Shown here: in pieces, positions 8,265-17,393 of the stretch
Layout of the letters: the number at the start of each line of letters is the position of its first letter
How positions within the stretch are numbered: the stretch's first letter is position 1
Assembly: GCA_910586975.1 (NCBI GenBank)
Contig: CAJUKX010000026.1
Coordinates: 1 to 37,372, forward strand
Length of the DNA stretch: 37,372 nucleotides
Origin: an uncultured Muribaculaceae bacterium
Lineage (GTDB): Bacteria; Bacteroidota; Bacteroidia; Bacteroidales; Muribaculaceae
Direction: 5' to 3'
Position numbers and translations under genes: made by a program
The notes under the pieces: model-generated
What the model was told of the DNA's origin: nothing
What the model saw: only the letters and a program-made list of their open reading frames with translations
Databases searched by the model: none

Positions 8265-8269
8265 TATTT

Positions 8270-8770
8270 ATGATTGAAACAGCACGCACTATAATACGCA
8301 GATGGACTGAAGACGACGCCGCTGATCTGTATCGCTACGCGTCTGACAGCCGTGTGAGCGAAATGGCTTTATGGCCACGTCACACATCGGTTGAGATGAG
8401 CCTTTATGTTATAAGGGAATTTTTTATGCCAAACGACCAAAACTTTGCAATATCAGATAAGGAAACAGGTGAGGTGATAGGCTGCATAGGCCTGGTTCCG
8501 GCAGGAGAAGAACATTATGATTTAGCCCCCGCTGAGAGCGAGATAGGATATTGGATAGGGTATCCGCATTGGGACAAAGGATTAGCTACAGAAACTCTTA
8601 AATCATTGTTGGAATATTGCAAAGAGTCGCTTGGACTGAAATCTGCCATACTTACCATAGACGAGAACAATAAGGCATCGCAAAGGGTGGCTGACAAGTG
8701 TGGATTCGTACAAATAGACAAATTCTCGCTTGACGGCATCACGACCTTGGCATATAGATTGAAGTTTTAA
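8270..8770 (+). CDS. GNAT-family N-acetyltransferase (RimJ/RimL-like)
   Basis: 166 residues. MIETARTIIRRWTEDDAADLYRYASD is the typical start of the RimJ/RimL (Acetyltransf_3) branch. It contains GEVIGCIGLVPAG, then EIGYWIGYPHWDKGLATETLKSLLEYC with the acetyl-CoA-binding WDKGLATE loop, and the final NKASQRVADKCGFVQ. Relatives acetylate protein N-termini or small molecules, so the substrate here is unknown. It is the distal gene of a two-gene unit with the YjaB-like GNAT. Its stop is followed at once by two hairpins (8770-8793 and 8799-8835) separating it from the convergent hmu operon. Confidence 0.9.
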   Translation: MIETARTIIRRWTEDDAADLYRYASDSRVSEMALWPRHTSVEMSLYVIREFFMPNDQNFAISDKETGEVIGCIGLVPAGEEHYDLAPAESEIGYWIGYPHWDKGLATETLKSLLEYCKESLGLKSAILTIDENNKASQRVADKCGFVQIDKFSLDGITTLAYRLKF

Positions 8771-8793
8771 GAGCTTGTTTAATAACAAGCTCT
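8770..8793. repeat. Inverted repeat AGAGCTTGTT/AACAAGCTCT
   Basis: Perfect 10-bp arms with a TAAT loop lie directly after the GNAT stop. The same 10-mer occurs singly at 1351-1360 (as AGAGCTTGTT) and 33002-33011, always outside or at the edge of genes. It may act as a terminator stem, although no T-run follows. Confidence 0.6.
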
Positions 8794-8798
8794 AAGCA

Positions 8799-8835
8799 CC
8801 GCGCCCCAAAGAGTGTTTGTACTCCCGGGGCGCGG
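8799..8835. terminator. GC-rich hairpin between convergent operons
   Basis: Arms CCGCGCCCC (8799-8807) and GGGGCGCGG (8827-8835) enclose an inner GAGT/ACTC stem. The hairpin is strong but has no T-run on either side. It may be a bidirectional barrier or an RNA 3' stabiliser for the GNAT and hmu transcripts. Confidence 0.5.
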
Positions 8836-8860
8836 ATTGAATCTACTTTACCTTATACAA

Positions 8861-9193
8861 TCATTCGGGTACATATATTATGTCTCCGTTCTCAAGTTCG
8901 TAGGCTGTACCTACCCGTTTGCCTTTATTGCCGTTTGAATTATTATCCTCAGAAGGGGTGTAGCGATTGATTTTTTCGCCCTCCTTTGTTATAATCTCCA
9001 TATTTTCCTTACCGGGATTTTTCACCATGGTAAAGTCTTCCTGCGAAAACATTTCAGTCATGTTATAACGGCTGACGAGTGCCACCATCAGCGCCACGGC
9101 AAATACCATAGCCACATCAAACAGATTGCTTACCACGCTCATGGGGTCGGTATCCTCGCTGCTTCCTAATATACGTCTGCGTCTCATAGTCAC
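8861..9193 (-). CDS. hmuV: HmuV, DUF2149-type single-pass membrane protein
   Basis: 110 residues. A basic start (MTMRRRRILGSSEDTDPMSVVSNLFDVAMVFAVALMVALVS) carries one membrane helix at about 23-42. The rest is a soluble, presumably periplasmic tail ending GTAYELENGDIIYVPE, the recognisable DUF2149 ending. DUF2149 proteins accompany a MotA/TolQ/ExbB protein and a CobN-like protein in Bacteroidetes heme loci, where this gene is hmuV; the layout resembles an ExbB/ExbD-type pair. Its ATG overlaps the hmuU stop (ATGA). It is the last gene of the operon. The name rests on synteny and family. Confidence 0.85.
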   Translation of the reverse strand: MTMRRRRILGSSEDTDPMSVVSNLFDVAMVFAVALMVALVSRYNMTEMFSQEDFTMVKNPGKENMEIITKEGEKINRYTPSEDNNSNGNKGKRVGTAYELENGDIIYVPE

Positions 9194-9786
9194 TTTGCGG
9201 CTTGTTTTGTTACTTCGGCAAGGTATTCGAGCATGGTGATGTTTTTAACAGACCAACGTTCTTTTACCTGCTGTGTTATAAATCCTATAGCACTTACTAC
9301 CAGTCCAACTACAGTGGTAGCAAAAGCCACCTGCATATTGTATGCCATCGAGGCTATATCACCCGAAGCAAGTCCCACAAGAGCCGGTCCCATAGGAATA
9401 AGCGTACCCATCAAGCCAAGTATAGGACCCATTTTTGTAAGCATCTTTGAGGTTGACAGTTCTTTTGATGCTTCAATCTCATACTCAGAGAGGATGAGTT
9501 CGATGCGTGCCTCATTTCCACGATTTTCTACAATCTGCTTGGCATACGACACCAACAGATTCTTGGGTTTGGCCGGAAGGTTAGCGCTGAAGTCATCGTA
9601 TGTTTCAGGGGTCAGTTGCCCGATGCTGTTGTAGAACGGTATAGAGATTTTCTTCTGCTGCATGTATTGGCCGAAGAAAGCACCTATGAGAAATATGGCA
9701 CGTATGAAAAAGAAGATTAGAAGTACAATCACCGGAACGAGCAGTCCGGTAGAAATCCAATAGAGAATGTTAGATATTACGTTCAT
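9190..9786 (-). CDS. hmuU: HmuU, MotA/TolQ/ExbB proton-channel family protein
   Basis: 198 residues with three membrane segments: about 7-35 (ILYWISTGLLVPVIVLLIFFFIRAIFL), 120-145 and 155-180. The MotA_ExbB signature is clear in KMGPILGLMGTLIPMGPALVGLASGD and MQVAFATTVVGLVVSAIGF. Family members form proton-conducting channels that energise outer-membrane transport or other work. In hmu loci the protein is thought to power the HmuS/HmuT machinery or HmuR. It overlaps hmuT upstream by 17 bp and hmuV downstream by 4 bp, showing tight translational coupling. Confidence 0.9.
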   Translation of the reverse strand: MNVISNILYWISTGLLVPVIVLLIFFFIRAIFLIGAFFGQYMQQKKISIPFYNSIGQLTPETYDDFSANLPAKPKNLLVSYAKQIVENRGNEARIELILSEYEIEASKELSTSKMLTKMGPILGLMGTLIPMGPALVGLASGDIASMAYNMQVAFATTVVGLVVSAIGFITQQVKERWSVKNITMLEYLAEVTKQAAK

Positions 9787-10474
9787 TGTATTGTATTTTA
9801 TTCTGTTTTCTTTTGAAAATAATATAACCTGCCGCAGCTCCTGCGATGAGCACGGCCATTACCCCGGCGAGAGTTTTCCACTCCACCGAATCAATGCCGG
9901 CAACAGCCGTGCGGCCATTTACGGTGGCTATTACACCGAGTAGAGCTATCAGTGCGTTTATCATGAATATGAGTTCGAGCCGCAAATCTTTTTCAGGCAG
10001 AATCCATTTGAATATACATGACAGAACCACACCTGTCAGGAATACGGCCGAGGCCAAGGTCCACGCAATTGCCGAGAAACTCATTCCGGGAAAAGCAAAT
10101 ATCACTTCAACCAGTAAGGCCAGCAACACCGGGAATATCAAAATTCCCGGAATCCATTGAGTCACCGCCTGAAATATGATATTGGTTTTAGACAAATATT
10201 CACCGGCCAACCGCTTTGCCGACAAAACGCAAAAACTGATCTGCAGGAATACATCTGCCGTAAGAAGCACGGCTATATCAAGCATAAGTTCCGGGTCATT
10301 AATCCATATATCAATCTGAATTTTTGATTGGCTAATCGCATATTTCAACGACATGCCTGTAAACAGAGCCAGAACAAGATATACGGTGGCCTGTCCCCAA
10401 AGGGGAAGATAGGTCAGTTTCAGTACTACACTGAAACCGACCAATAACATTATTATAGTTATTACTATCTCCAT
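9770..10474 (-). CDS. hmuT: HmuT, polytopic inner-membrane protein of the heme operon
   Basis: 234 residues and strongly hydrophobic, with about six or seven predicted helices (for example VVITIIMLLVGFSVVLKLTY-like at the start, PGILIFPVLLALLVEVIFAF, LIFMINALIALLGVIATV, AGVMAVLIAGAAAGYIIF). It has a short positive tail, FKRKQNKIQYNERNI. I see no transporter signature. Assignment rests on its place between hmuS and hmuU, the same as the membrane protein called HmuT in Bacteroidetes hmuYRSTUV operons (distinct from the periplasmic HmuT of other phyla). Its start shares one base with the hmuS stop (TAATG), implying reinitiation. Confidence 0.75.
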   Translation of the reverse strand: MEIVITIIMLLVGFSVVLKLTYLPLWGQATVYLVLALFTGMSLKYAISQSKIQIDIWINDPELMLDIAVLLTADVFLQISFCVLSAKRLAGEYLSKTNIIFQAVTQWIPGILIFPVLLALLVEVIFAFPGMSFSAIAWTLASAVFLTGVVLSCIFKWILPEKDLRLELIFMINALIALLGVIATVNGRTAVAGIDSVEWKTLAGVMAVLIAGAAAGYIIFKRKQNKIQYNERNI

Positions 10475-13400
10475 TATTCCTCTGATTGTTTTTTGCGTCG
10501 ACGGATGAAGAATACCATCAATACCAGGGCTATCAATACCACAGCACCTACGATTATACCATTGATATGGCTCGTTATCTTGTCCATGGCGTTGAGTTCT
10601 TCTTTCTGCATCACCATACCGTCGTTGTCAGAGCCTGTATTCTCGGCACGGATAGTACCGATATTCTGATTATACTGAGCGGCGGTTGCCTTGGATACAT
10701 TCGATGATATGAATTCACGCAGTTTGGCATTGTCGCACACAAATCCCGAGCACGAAGGTTGGTACTCGTTCACTATTTCGGTATGCAGTTCGGCGAGCGT
10801 CTTTATTTGCTCGGCGGTAGCGTTCCACATTCCTTTGCGCGCGGTTTCCAGCATAACGGCAGTTATTTCCTCAATTGCGGCGGGATTCTTCGAGGTGAAA
10901 TAATCTTTAGTGCCGAGGTTGAATTTATCCTTGACGTATGTATCATAAATATCATCCCACAGCTCGTTGTCGATTACGTCGGGTTTCATCACATTCCAGC
11001 CGTATGTATTGCGTACTATATCGGCAAAACCCGATGCGTCCCCTGCCCCGCCTTTCATCTTGTTGCGTATGTAGGCGGGATTGAGTATGGTGGTACGGCT
11101 CTCTACGCCGATTGCTTCCTTCACTTCCTGCATTCGGGCATGATTGCGGTTGCGGTAGTCGCTCAGATAAGCATCGGGATCCTTGCCGGTGACATTCTTC
11201 ACAGCGAGGTTCATGCCTCCCATGAATTCATAAACATGATCAAGGCTGAGAGCGCCCCAGGTGTTGCTCTGGCGTGGCTGCACCACAACGTCGGTGCTTG
11301 TAAGGGCAGCCTCAAACGCATAATCGCGCATCTTCTCCCAGTCTTCCTCACTGCCATATATAGCACCCATGTTATTGATGTAAGTCCGGGCGATTTCCGA
11401 TGAGTTTTCCCATCGGTCACCGGCCTCTACCATACCCTGGATACCGCTGCCGTAATTACCGTTTACACCACCGAAAACTCGCGCTGTAGAGAGTTCGCGG
11501 GCTTCCTTGGGCGAAACACCCTTATCAACAAGGTGGCGTTCTGATTCCACGACACCGTCGGCTACAAAATTCGGATAATCCTTATCATCAGCCTCGGCAG
11601 CCATCTTTACAGCTCGGCTTATGAGGAACAGACGCGATGCAGCAAGGTCGCGCAGCTGGCCTGAAGTCTGCACAACGACGTCAATTCGCGGACGGCCAAG
11701 CTCTTTCGAGGGAATGAGCTTAAGATCGGTAACACGACCGAACGGATCTCTTACCGGCTCTACGCCAAGCATATACAGCACCTGAGCTATCGTGGCACCC
11801 TCGGTTTCGATAAACTCGCTGCTCCACAAGGTGTAGCTCACCTTACGGGGTATTGAGTCGCCGTGAGCCTTGCGATACATGGCTATTGTATTGTCGGCAA
11901 GCGATTTGCCCTTTTCCCATGCAACAGCCGACGGGGCTTCCTCGGCATTCACGGCAAACATATTTCTACCGGTAGGCAGTATGTTGGGATTCAGCACAGG
12001 GTCACCACCCGAGGTGGGTGCGATATATCCGCCACTTAGAGCATTCATCATGGATGAAAGTTCGGCTCCGGGACTATTGCGCAGGGCTTCCTTATAAGCG
12101 TTTACATTTTTCAACGCACGTTCAACTTCAGTGATTGCAGTGGCAAATTCAATTTGCTCAGGTGAATATTCCTTGCGCGACATCATACCGCCCATCTTGC
12201 CCTTCATTCCAAAATGGCCTGAGGCTGCCGGCTTGGCACCTTTGCCTTTTTTCATTGCGGCCTCCATCTTTTTCAGAGTAGCTTCGTCGGCTCCCATTTT
12301 TTTAGCCATTTCAATAGCCTTTTCGGGAGACATTCCGGCTTTGCCCATCATGGATTTCATTGCCGATGTATTGGGGCGGTCGGCAATCTTTGCTGTTTCC
12401 TCCCGGTTTGACGGCATAGCCATCGAACCCATTACCATCATACGCGACAATAAATTTTTAGAGTCGTTGACCGACTGCATTATAGTGCGCGCGCTGTCAA
12501 GTTCGGCCGGACTTACAGAGGCCACACGGCAAATATCGGCATCTTCCACAATTTTTGAACTTCCAAGAATTGTATTCACAACCGACTTGGCATGATTGCC
12601 GTATTGCTGAGTGAACCTTGCCCGCTGACGGTCGTAGTCTATTGTGGTACGTCCTTTTAATTTATCAAGATTATAAAGGCTGTAAGCCACGGGATCTACC
12701 GTCATGGCATAAACGGTAGAGTTAATGTCTGCATCCTCGTATGGCAGACCCATAACGTACAGAGCGCCGGTAATCTTCTCGTTGGCAAGTTCTTCAGCAA
12801 AGTTCTCGATACGTGCTATATCATCGGCATCGTATGGACGGCTCAAGATACTGTCGAGTCTAAGCTCGCGGTGTATGCCCAATTCAACCGCATATTTCTT
12901 CACAAGAAGCGAAGCCTTGTCAACAGCCGCCTTATCAGCCTTTTCGGCACCTGCATATTTATTGTATGATATAATTGCGTCATTCAGGTTCTTGTATATG
13001 CCGCGTACCTCGCTCTCCATGAACGGAGGTGTGAGATAATTGATAATGCCTGCATACGAACGGCGTTTGGCGGTCATGGCCTCACCCACATTGCTTGTTG
13101 AATACAGGTAGAAATGCGGAATGGTACCGACAAGACGGTCAGGCCAATCCTCGCTGCCGAGAGCTACCTGTTTTCGGGGAGTGAATTCGAGGCTGCCATG
13201 AGCGCCGAAATGGATCAACGCATCGGCGCCGAAGCCATATCGTGCCCACAGATATGAGGCCACGTAATTGTGTGGAGGTGCAGCATCTGTACCATGAACT
13301 ATCTTGAAATCATCATCGCCAAGCCCGGCAGCTGTCTGAGGTATAAGCACGACATTGCCAAATCGCAGACGGGCGATGGCAAGATTGCCGTCATCGGTCT

Positions 13401-14811
13401 TGAGCCCGTGACCCGGGAATGAACCGTCGATACTGTCAATTTGCTCTCTCATACCGGTTGAAAACGAAATACCACACCATTTGTCATAATCATCCTTACT
13501 GATTATCTCGGTGGGATTATTGGCTACGAAGTCGGCTTTAGCCCCTATGGCATATTCATTGAATACCTTGCCTTCTTCGTTTATCATTCGCTCAAGTTCT
13601 TTAGCATCAGCCGGCAGATTTCCTACATTATAGCCCTCGGCTTTCATCCTTGTGAGCAGATTGAAGAGCGACGGAGCCACCTCCATACCTTCGGCAACAA
13701 GGGCATTCTGCCCGGGTCCTTTGAAATAGAATACAGCCACTTTTTTCTCATTATTGGGCATGGATTGCAGTTCAAGATAATTGCCGACAGTCTCTACAAA
13801 CTCATCAAGACGGTCGGGAATGGCCTGAACGTATGGCAGGCCGTCTTCCCCTTCATAATGAGCGAAAAGCGCAAACGGACGCACTGCACCGTCAATCTCG
13901 GGTGTCACAACACTTTGTGAAAGAAAGCCGCCGTTCATGCCCATCTTGTCATCCATCCATTCATCATAATCGCGATTGACATTCAGGGGTGAAAACAAGG
14001 GTATGTTTTTATTTTCGAGATAATTAACCACCATATCGCCCATGCGTCCGTGAGCCATGTTGATTACGGCTGCCACAGGAATTGAGTCGGCATGGCCGCC
14101 CATTATAAACTGTTGGATTGAATTTACAGGGTACACGATGTGACCGGCCTGCTCAAGCGACGCCACAAGACTGTCGGCTACACCCATCTGCCCGGTGAGC
14201 AGTATCCGCTTGGCCGAGTCGGCATACTTATTCTTATCTTTGAGGAATTTTTCATATTCGGCTACTGAGTTAAAGGCTAATTCCTCGTCGCCGGGATAAT
14301 ATATTAATGACGACACATATCCGGCGGGGTCGCCCGGCATCTCGGCAAAGAAACGTTTGCCGTCTATAAACTTACGCACATATCGCAGAAGATTCCTGTA
14401 GTTGTTCTTACCTCCTACAAGATATTGCTGAAGAAAAGTACGGTCAACAGAATCAACCGACACTATTAGATTCTGCGGATTTGTAGCGGCAGTTGTAAGC
14501 ACCGGTGTACCGTTTTCGGCAACATCAGCCAAAGCCCGGCGCTGCTCCTCGGTGATGCGCAGGCCCATGCCGTTGACAAAAATCATATCATATTTTGCAG
14601 CTTTATCGAGCTGCTCTACCGGCAATTCCTCTATTTTTATGAAACTGTTGTCGTTGGCCTTGGATATCTGGCCAAGTGCTATGGCCTGATAATTCACAAA
14701 GGCTATGCGTGTGGAAGATGCCGTGGCCTTCCATACAAAGATTGCACCGATAACCAATATCAGTGCCGTAAGTGATAATAAAATTACTTTTTTCTTATTC
14801 TTCACAATCAT
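10474..14811 (-). CDS. hmuS: HmuS, membrane-anchored CobN/Mg-chelatase-H-like protein
   Basis: 1445 residues, anchored by an N-terminal helix (about 9-29) and a C-terminal helix (about 1412-1435, ending FFIRRRKKQSEE), so the catalytic body is probably periplasmic. The CobN/Mg-chelatase domain is plain: PPHNYVASYLWARYGFGADA, then LIHFGAHGSLEFTPRKQVAL with His534 and His538, and GEAMTAKRRSYAG. Further on are the conserved ARVFGGVNGNYGSGIQGMVE and SSEIARTYINNMGAIYG. CobN relatives insert cobalt; HmuS of Bacteroidetes is implicated in handling heme and removing its iron. A Met- and Lys-rich stretch at about 818-877 is unusual. It lies in an operon 12 bp after hmuR. The exact reaction here is inferred from the family. 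Confidence 0.92.
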   Translation of the reverse strand: MIVKNKKKVILLSLTALILVIGAIFVWKATASSTRIAFVNYQAIALGQISKANDNSFIKIEELPVEQLDKAAKYDMIFVNGMGLRITEEQRRALADVAENGTPVLTTAATNPQNLIVSVDSVDRTFLQQYLVGGKNNYRNLLRYVRKFIDGKRFFAEMPGDPAGYVSSLIYYPGDEELAFNSVAEYEKFLKDKNKYADSAKRILLTGQMGVADSLVASLEQAGHIVYPVNSIQQFIMGGHADSIPVAAVINMAHGRMGDMVVNYLENKNIPLFSPLNVNRDYDEWMDDKMGMNGGFLSQSVVTPEIDGAVRPFALFAHYEGEDGLPYVQAIPDRLDEFVETVGNYLELQSMPNNEKKVAVFYFKGPGQNALVAEGMEVAPSLFNLLTRMKAEGYNVGNLPADAKELERMINEEGKVFNEYAIGAKADFVANNPTEIISKDDYDKWCGISFSTGMREQIDSIDGSFPGHGLKTDDGNLAIARLRFGNVVLIPQTAAGLGDDDFKIVHGTDAAPPHNYVASYLWARYGFGADALIHFGAHGSLEFTPRKQVALGSEDWPDRLVGTIPHFYLYSTSNVGEAMTAKRRSYAGIINYLTPPFMESEVRGIYKNLNDAIISYNKYAGAEKADKAAVDKASLLVKKYAVELGIHRELRLDSILSRPYDADDIARIENFAEELANEKITGALYVMGLPYEDADINSTVYAMTVDPVAYSLYNLDKLKGRTTIDYDRQRARFTQQYGNHAKSVVNTILGSSKIVEDADICRVASVSPAELDSARTIMQSVNDSKNLLSRMMVMGSMAMPSNREETAKIADRPNTSAMKSMMGKAGMSPEKAIEMAKKMGADEATLKKMEAAMKKGKGAKPAASGHFGMKGKMGGMMSRKEYSPEQIEFATAITEVERALKNVNAYKEALRNSPGAELSSMMNALSGGYIAPTSGGDPVLNPNILPTGRNMFAVNAEEAPSAVAWEKGKSLADNTIAMYRKAHGDSIPRKVSYTLWSSEFIETEGATIAQVLYMLGVEPVRDPFGRVTDLKLIPSKELGRPRIDVVVQTSGQLRDLAASRLFLISRAVKMAAEADDKDYPNFVADGVVESERHLVDKGVSPKEARELSTARVFGGVNGNYGSGIQGMVEAGDRWENSSEIARTYINNMGAIYGSEEDWEKMRDYAFEAALTSTDVVVQPRQSNTWGALSLDHVYEFMGGMNLAVKNVTGKDPDAYLSDYRNRNHARMQEVKEAIGVESRTTILNPAYIRNKMKGGAGDASGFADIVRNTYGWNVMKPDVIDNELWDDIYDTYVKDKFNLGTKDYFTSKNPAAIEEITAVMLETARKGMWNATAEQIKTLAELHTEIVNEYQPSCSGFVCDNAKLREFISSNVSKATAAQYNQNIGTIRAENTGSDNDGMVMQKEELNAMDKITSHINGIIVGAVVLIALVLMVFFIRRRKKQSEE

Positions 14812-14823
14812 ATATTCAGTTGA

Positions 14824-16758
14824 TTACTTTACCATTTTATCAATATCAAGTGATAAACCTATTGCAAAAGAAATACCCGTGGTAGATGGTGTGCTGCTGT
14901 AATTATATTTGGGCACGTAATTGAAAAGGTTATCAATCGTGGCTATCACATCTATGCCTTTCCAAATGCTTTGGGTGATATTGAGCTTCCACATAGTATA
15001 GGCCGGATATTCCACCCTTACTGTTTCATCGTATGATGATGCTGAAACAAACTCATCTACCGCCACTTTTGACAGCACTCTGCCGTTCAGAGCCACCATG
15101 AGGCCGTAATTCTTCCAGTTTTTTGCATAATCCAACCTTATAGTCGCAGTATGCGGGCGTGTGGAAGCTGTATAGGGTTCGCCCTTACGTACATGTTCGT
15201 GAGTATATACGTATGATGCACGCGCACCGAATCCAAGGGTAGATTTCCACGATACATTGGCATCGAGCCCGCTGATAGTCATCTTGCCTATGTTGGTGTA
15301 GACCATACCGTTCATAGCCTTGTTCCACACTGTGGTTATACGGTTGTCAACAAGATTGCAGAAGCCACCCAAAGTAGCGTTGAACAGACCGCGGGTGTAC
15401 TCGGCCGACAACTGAAAGTTATTGCTGCTCTCAGGTTTAAGGTCTTTATTACCATAAATCATGAATATGCCGGCCATGTCAAAATCCATATACATCTCTT
15501 TGAGTGTGGGGGCACGGAAACCGCCGGCATACGAACCTCTGAACGAGAAGCGGTTGAATTTATACATGGCATTGACTCGCGGCGAGAAGTGTTTCATGTC
15601 TGACTCTGAAAAATAGTCGTATCGGCCGCCAAGAATAAGATTCAGATTCTTATGAAAATTCAAGTCAATCTGCGCGAATCCGTCGGCAGTTATCTGCTTT
15701 TTGTTACCGTTGTCGGCAAACTGGTAAGTCATGAGGTAATCTCTCATCACATCACCACCCACTGTCAGAATATGTTTATCGGCAAAAGTATGATTCAAAA
15801 CCGCCTTTCCTATGTTCTGGGCATTTGAATAGTCGCGCACATCGAGTCGGTTGGCAATCATGTAGTCGCTCTTGTCATACTGGTCGTATGAATAGCTCAG
15901 TTCAAGGTTCGTAGCCTTTGAAAAGTCATATACGCCCTTCAGGCCTGTCGACAGGTCGCGGTAACGGTCGTGGGTGGTTTCTGCGGAATTCCTTTCCCTG
16001 AAGAAATACCCCACGCGGCCTGTGAATTTAAGTTTATCAGTCACCTTAAATGTAAGCCGGTCTTTTATATTATATGTGCGGCCTCCGTAGAAGCGGTTGT
16101 AATCGCCCTGATTCTTCATATCATACGAGTCGATATGGGTATACTGGGCAGACAGCGAATTGGATATTTTCCATGTATTGAATCCGAAATTCAAACCGTA
16201 TCGCTGCTCATTATGTTTACCATAACGGGCGTTGACATTCATTGACCAAGGCTCAGAGCTTTCACGGCTTATAATATTAACAACTCCGCCCACTGCATTA
16301 GAGCCGTAGAGCGATGAAGCCGCACCTTTTACAATCTCTACCTTACCGGCATCATTAAGATTGAGTCTGCTGAAATCAACATTGTCGAGGGTTTCGCCGG
16401 CCACTCTCTCGCCATCTATCAGAAACAGCACCGCATTTCCGCCAAATCCCTGCATATTCAACGACACCTGCTGATTCATTGAGTATGAAAATTCTATGCC
16501 CGGCAGTTCTGATTGGAGGAGGTCACTGATATTTGTGGCATCACTCTTTCTTATATCCGCTCCCGAGATAACTCGGGTGAGTACAGGCGAATCTTTAAGC
16601 AGCTTGGGGGTTCTGGTACCGGTAACCACCACCTCGTTCAATGTCATGTCCCACACCTTTTCGAGTGAGTCGAGCATTGCCTCGGAGTCGGCCTGAGCAA
16701 AGACCACCGGTTGCATCATTCCCAATAGTAATAATGTGATAATGTTTCTTTTCATCAT
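14824..16758 (-). CDS. hmuR: HmuR, TonB-dependent heme/hemoprotein receptor
   Basis: 644 residues. There is a signal peptide (MMKRNIITLLLLGMMQPVVFAQ), a TonB box in LNEVVVTGTRTPK, a plug domain (DLLQSELPGIEFSYSMN, VEIVKGAASSLYGSNAVGGVVNI), and a 22-stranded-type barrel ending LSLDIDKMVK. The hallmark of heme receptors is visible: a FRAP box (FRAPTLKEMYMDF, Phe414-Pro417) followed by GNKDLKPESS, close to the NPNL/NPDL box. It lacks the SusC-type N-terminal extension. It should import heme delivered by HmuY using TonB energy. It overlaps the hmuY stop by 4 bp (ATGA). Confidence 0.92.
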   Translation of the reverse strand: MMKRNIITLLLLGMMQPVVFAQADSEAMLDSLEKVWDMTLNEVVVTGTRTPKLLKDSPVLTRVISGADIRKSDATNISDLLQSELPGIEFSYSMNQQVSLNMQGFGGNAVLFLIDGERVAGETLDNVDFSRLNLNDAGKVEIVKGAASSLYGSNAVGGVVNIISRESSEPWSMNVNARYGKHNEQRYGLNFGFNTWKISNSLSAQYTHIDSYDMKNQGDYNRFYGGRTYNIKDRLTFKVTDKLKFTGRVGYFFRERNSAETTHDRYRDLSTGLKGVYDFSKATNLELSYSYDQYDKSDYMIANRLDVRDYSNAQNIGKAVLNHTFADKHILTVGGDVMRDYLMTYQFADNGNKKQITADGFAQIDLNFHKNLNLILGGRYDYFSESDMKHFSPRVNAMYKFNRFSFRGSYAGGFRAPTLKEMYMDFDMAGIFMIYGNKDLKPESSNNFQLSAEYTRGLFNATLGGFCNLVDNRITTVWNKAMNGMVYTNIGKMTISGLDANVSWKSTLGFGARASYVYTHEHVRKGEPYTASTRPHTATIRLDYAKNWKNYGLMVALNGRVLSKVAVDEFVSASSYDETVRVEYPAYTMWKLNITQSIWKGIDVIATIDNLFNYVPKYNYSSTPSTTGISFAIGLSLDIDKMVK

Positions 16759-17393
16759 AAGGGATAAACATATTGGATGGACATATAAGCTTTTATACCG
16801 GCTGAATTCATAAAATCAGCAAGCTTGACAGCCGCTCTTTTGCCATCCGGCAACAGCAGTATATAAACCTTATCTGACATCGTATACTCGGGAGGCATGG
16901 TACTCGTGTCTACATTAAGCCAACCCGACAACACCGGATTATAATAAGAATCGGCGTATGACAGATATCCGTCCATCATGGTCGACATGTCGGTTACGAT
17001 TTTATCAGTAGTCCAGATATCACCTGCTCCCTCCACGTTACCGGCATCAGTCCAAGCCCTGGCCTCGTTTATATCTGTGAGTGTTGTAGCAATCACTTTG
17101 GCATTGTTGGTCTTTGTGTCATAGCGGTGAACTGCGAAACTCCAATCGGCCGGAGCCGGGTCGTTGACATACAAAGAATCTATACGCCGGTTTTCAAAAT
17201 CGATATATGTCCACGTTGTATAGTCGGTGGCATTTATATAAATGAGTCCCGGCTTTGATTCTGTGCATACTTCCACAAAACCATACTCAGAGGTAGCCGC
17301 GGGTTCATCGTAAAGGTCACCCAATACATCGTTACATGACGGGAGCAGCATTGCTGCCACTCCCGATAAAGTGATGAGTATAAGCTTATTCAT
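16755..17393 (-). CDS. hmuY: HmuY-family hemophore lipoprotein
   Basis: 212 residues with a lipoprotein signal (GVAAMLLPSC, Cys20). The HmuY fold signature is clear: YINATDYTTWTYIDFENRR (about 52-70), DWSFAVHRYDTKTNNAKV with His89, the late GWLNVDTSTMPPEYTMSDKVYILLLPDGKRAAVKLADFMN, and a final strand YVYPL. HmuY proteins bind heme on the outer surface and pass it to HmuR; axial ligands vary (His or Met) among Bacteroidetes. I cannot assign both ligands here, although His89 and the MM pair in MSTMMDGY are candidates. It is translationally coupled to genes on both sides. Confidence 0.9.
   Translation of the reverse strand: MNKLILITLSGVAAMLLPSCNDVLGDLYDEPAATSEYGFVEVCTESKPGLIYINATDYTTWTYIDFENRRIDSLYVNDPAPADWSFAVHRYDTKTNNAKVIATTLTDINEARAWTDAGNVEGAGDIWTTDKIVTDMSTMMDGYLSYADSYYNPVLSGWLNVDTSTMPPEYTMSDKVYILLLPDGKRAAVKLADFMNSAGIKAYMSIQYVYPL

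Noticed and set aside
10759..11403. Open frame of 214 codons on the plus strand
   Set aside because: It lies wholly inside hmuS on the opposite strand, has no promoter or ribosome site and low-complexity translation, and hmuS is clearly the real gene.
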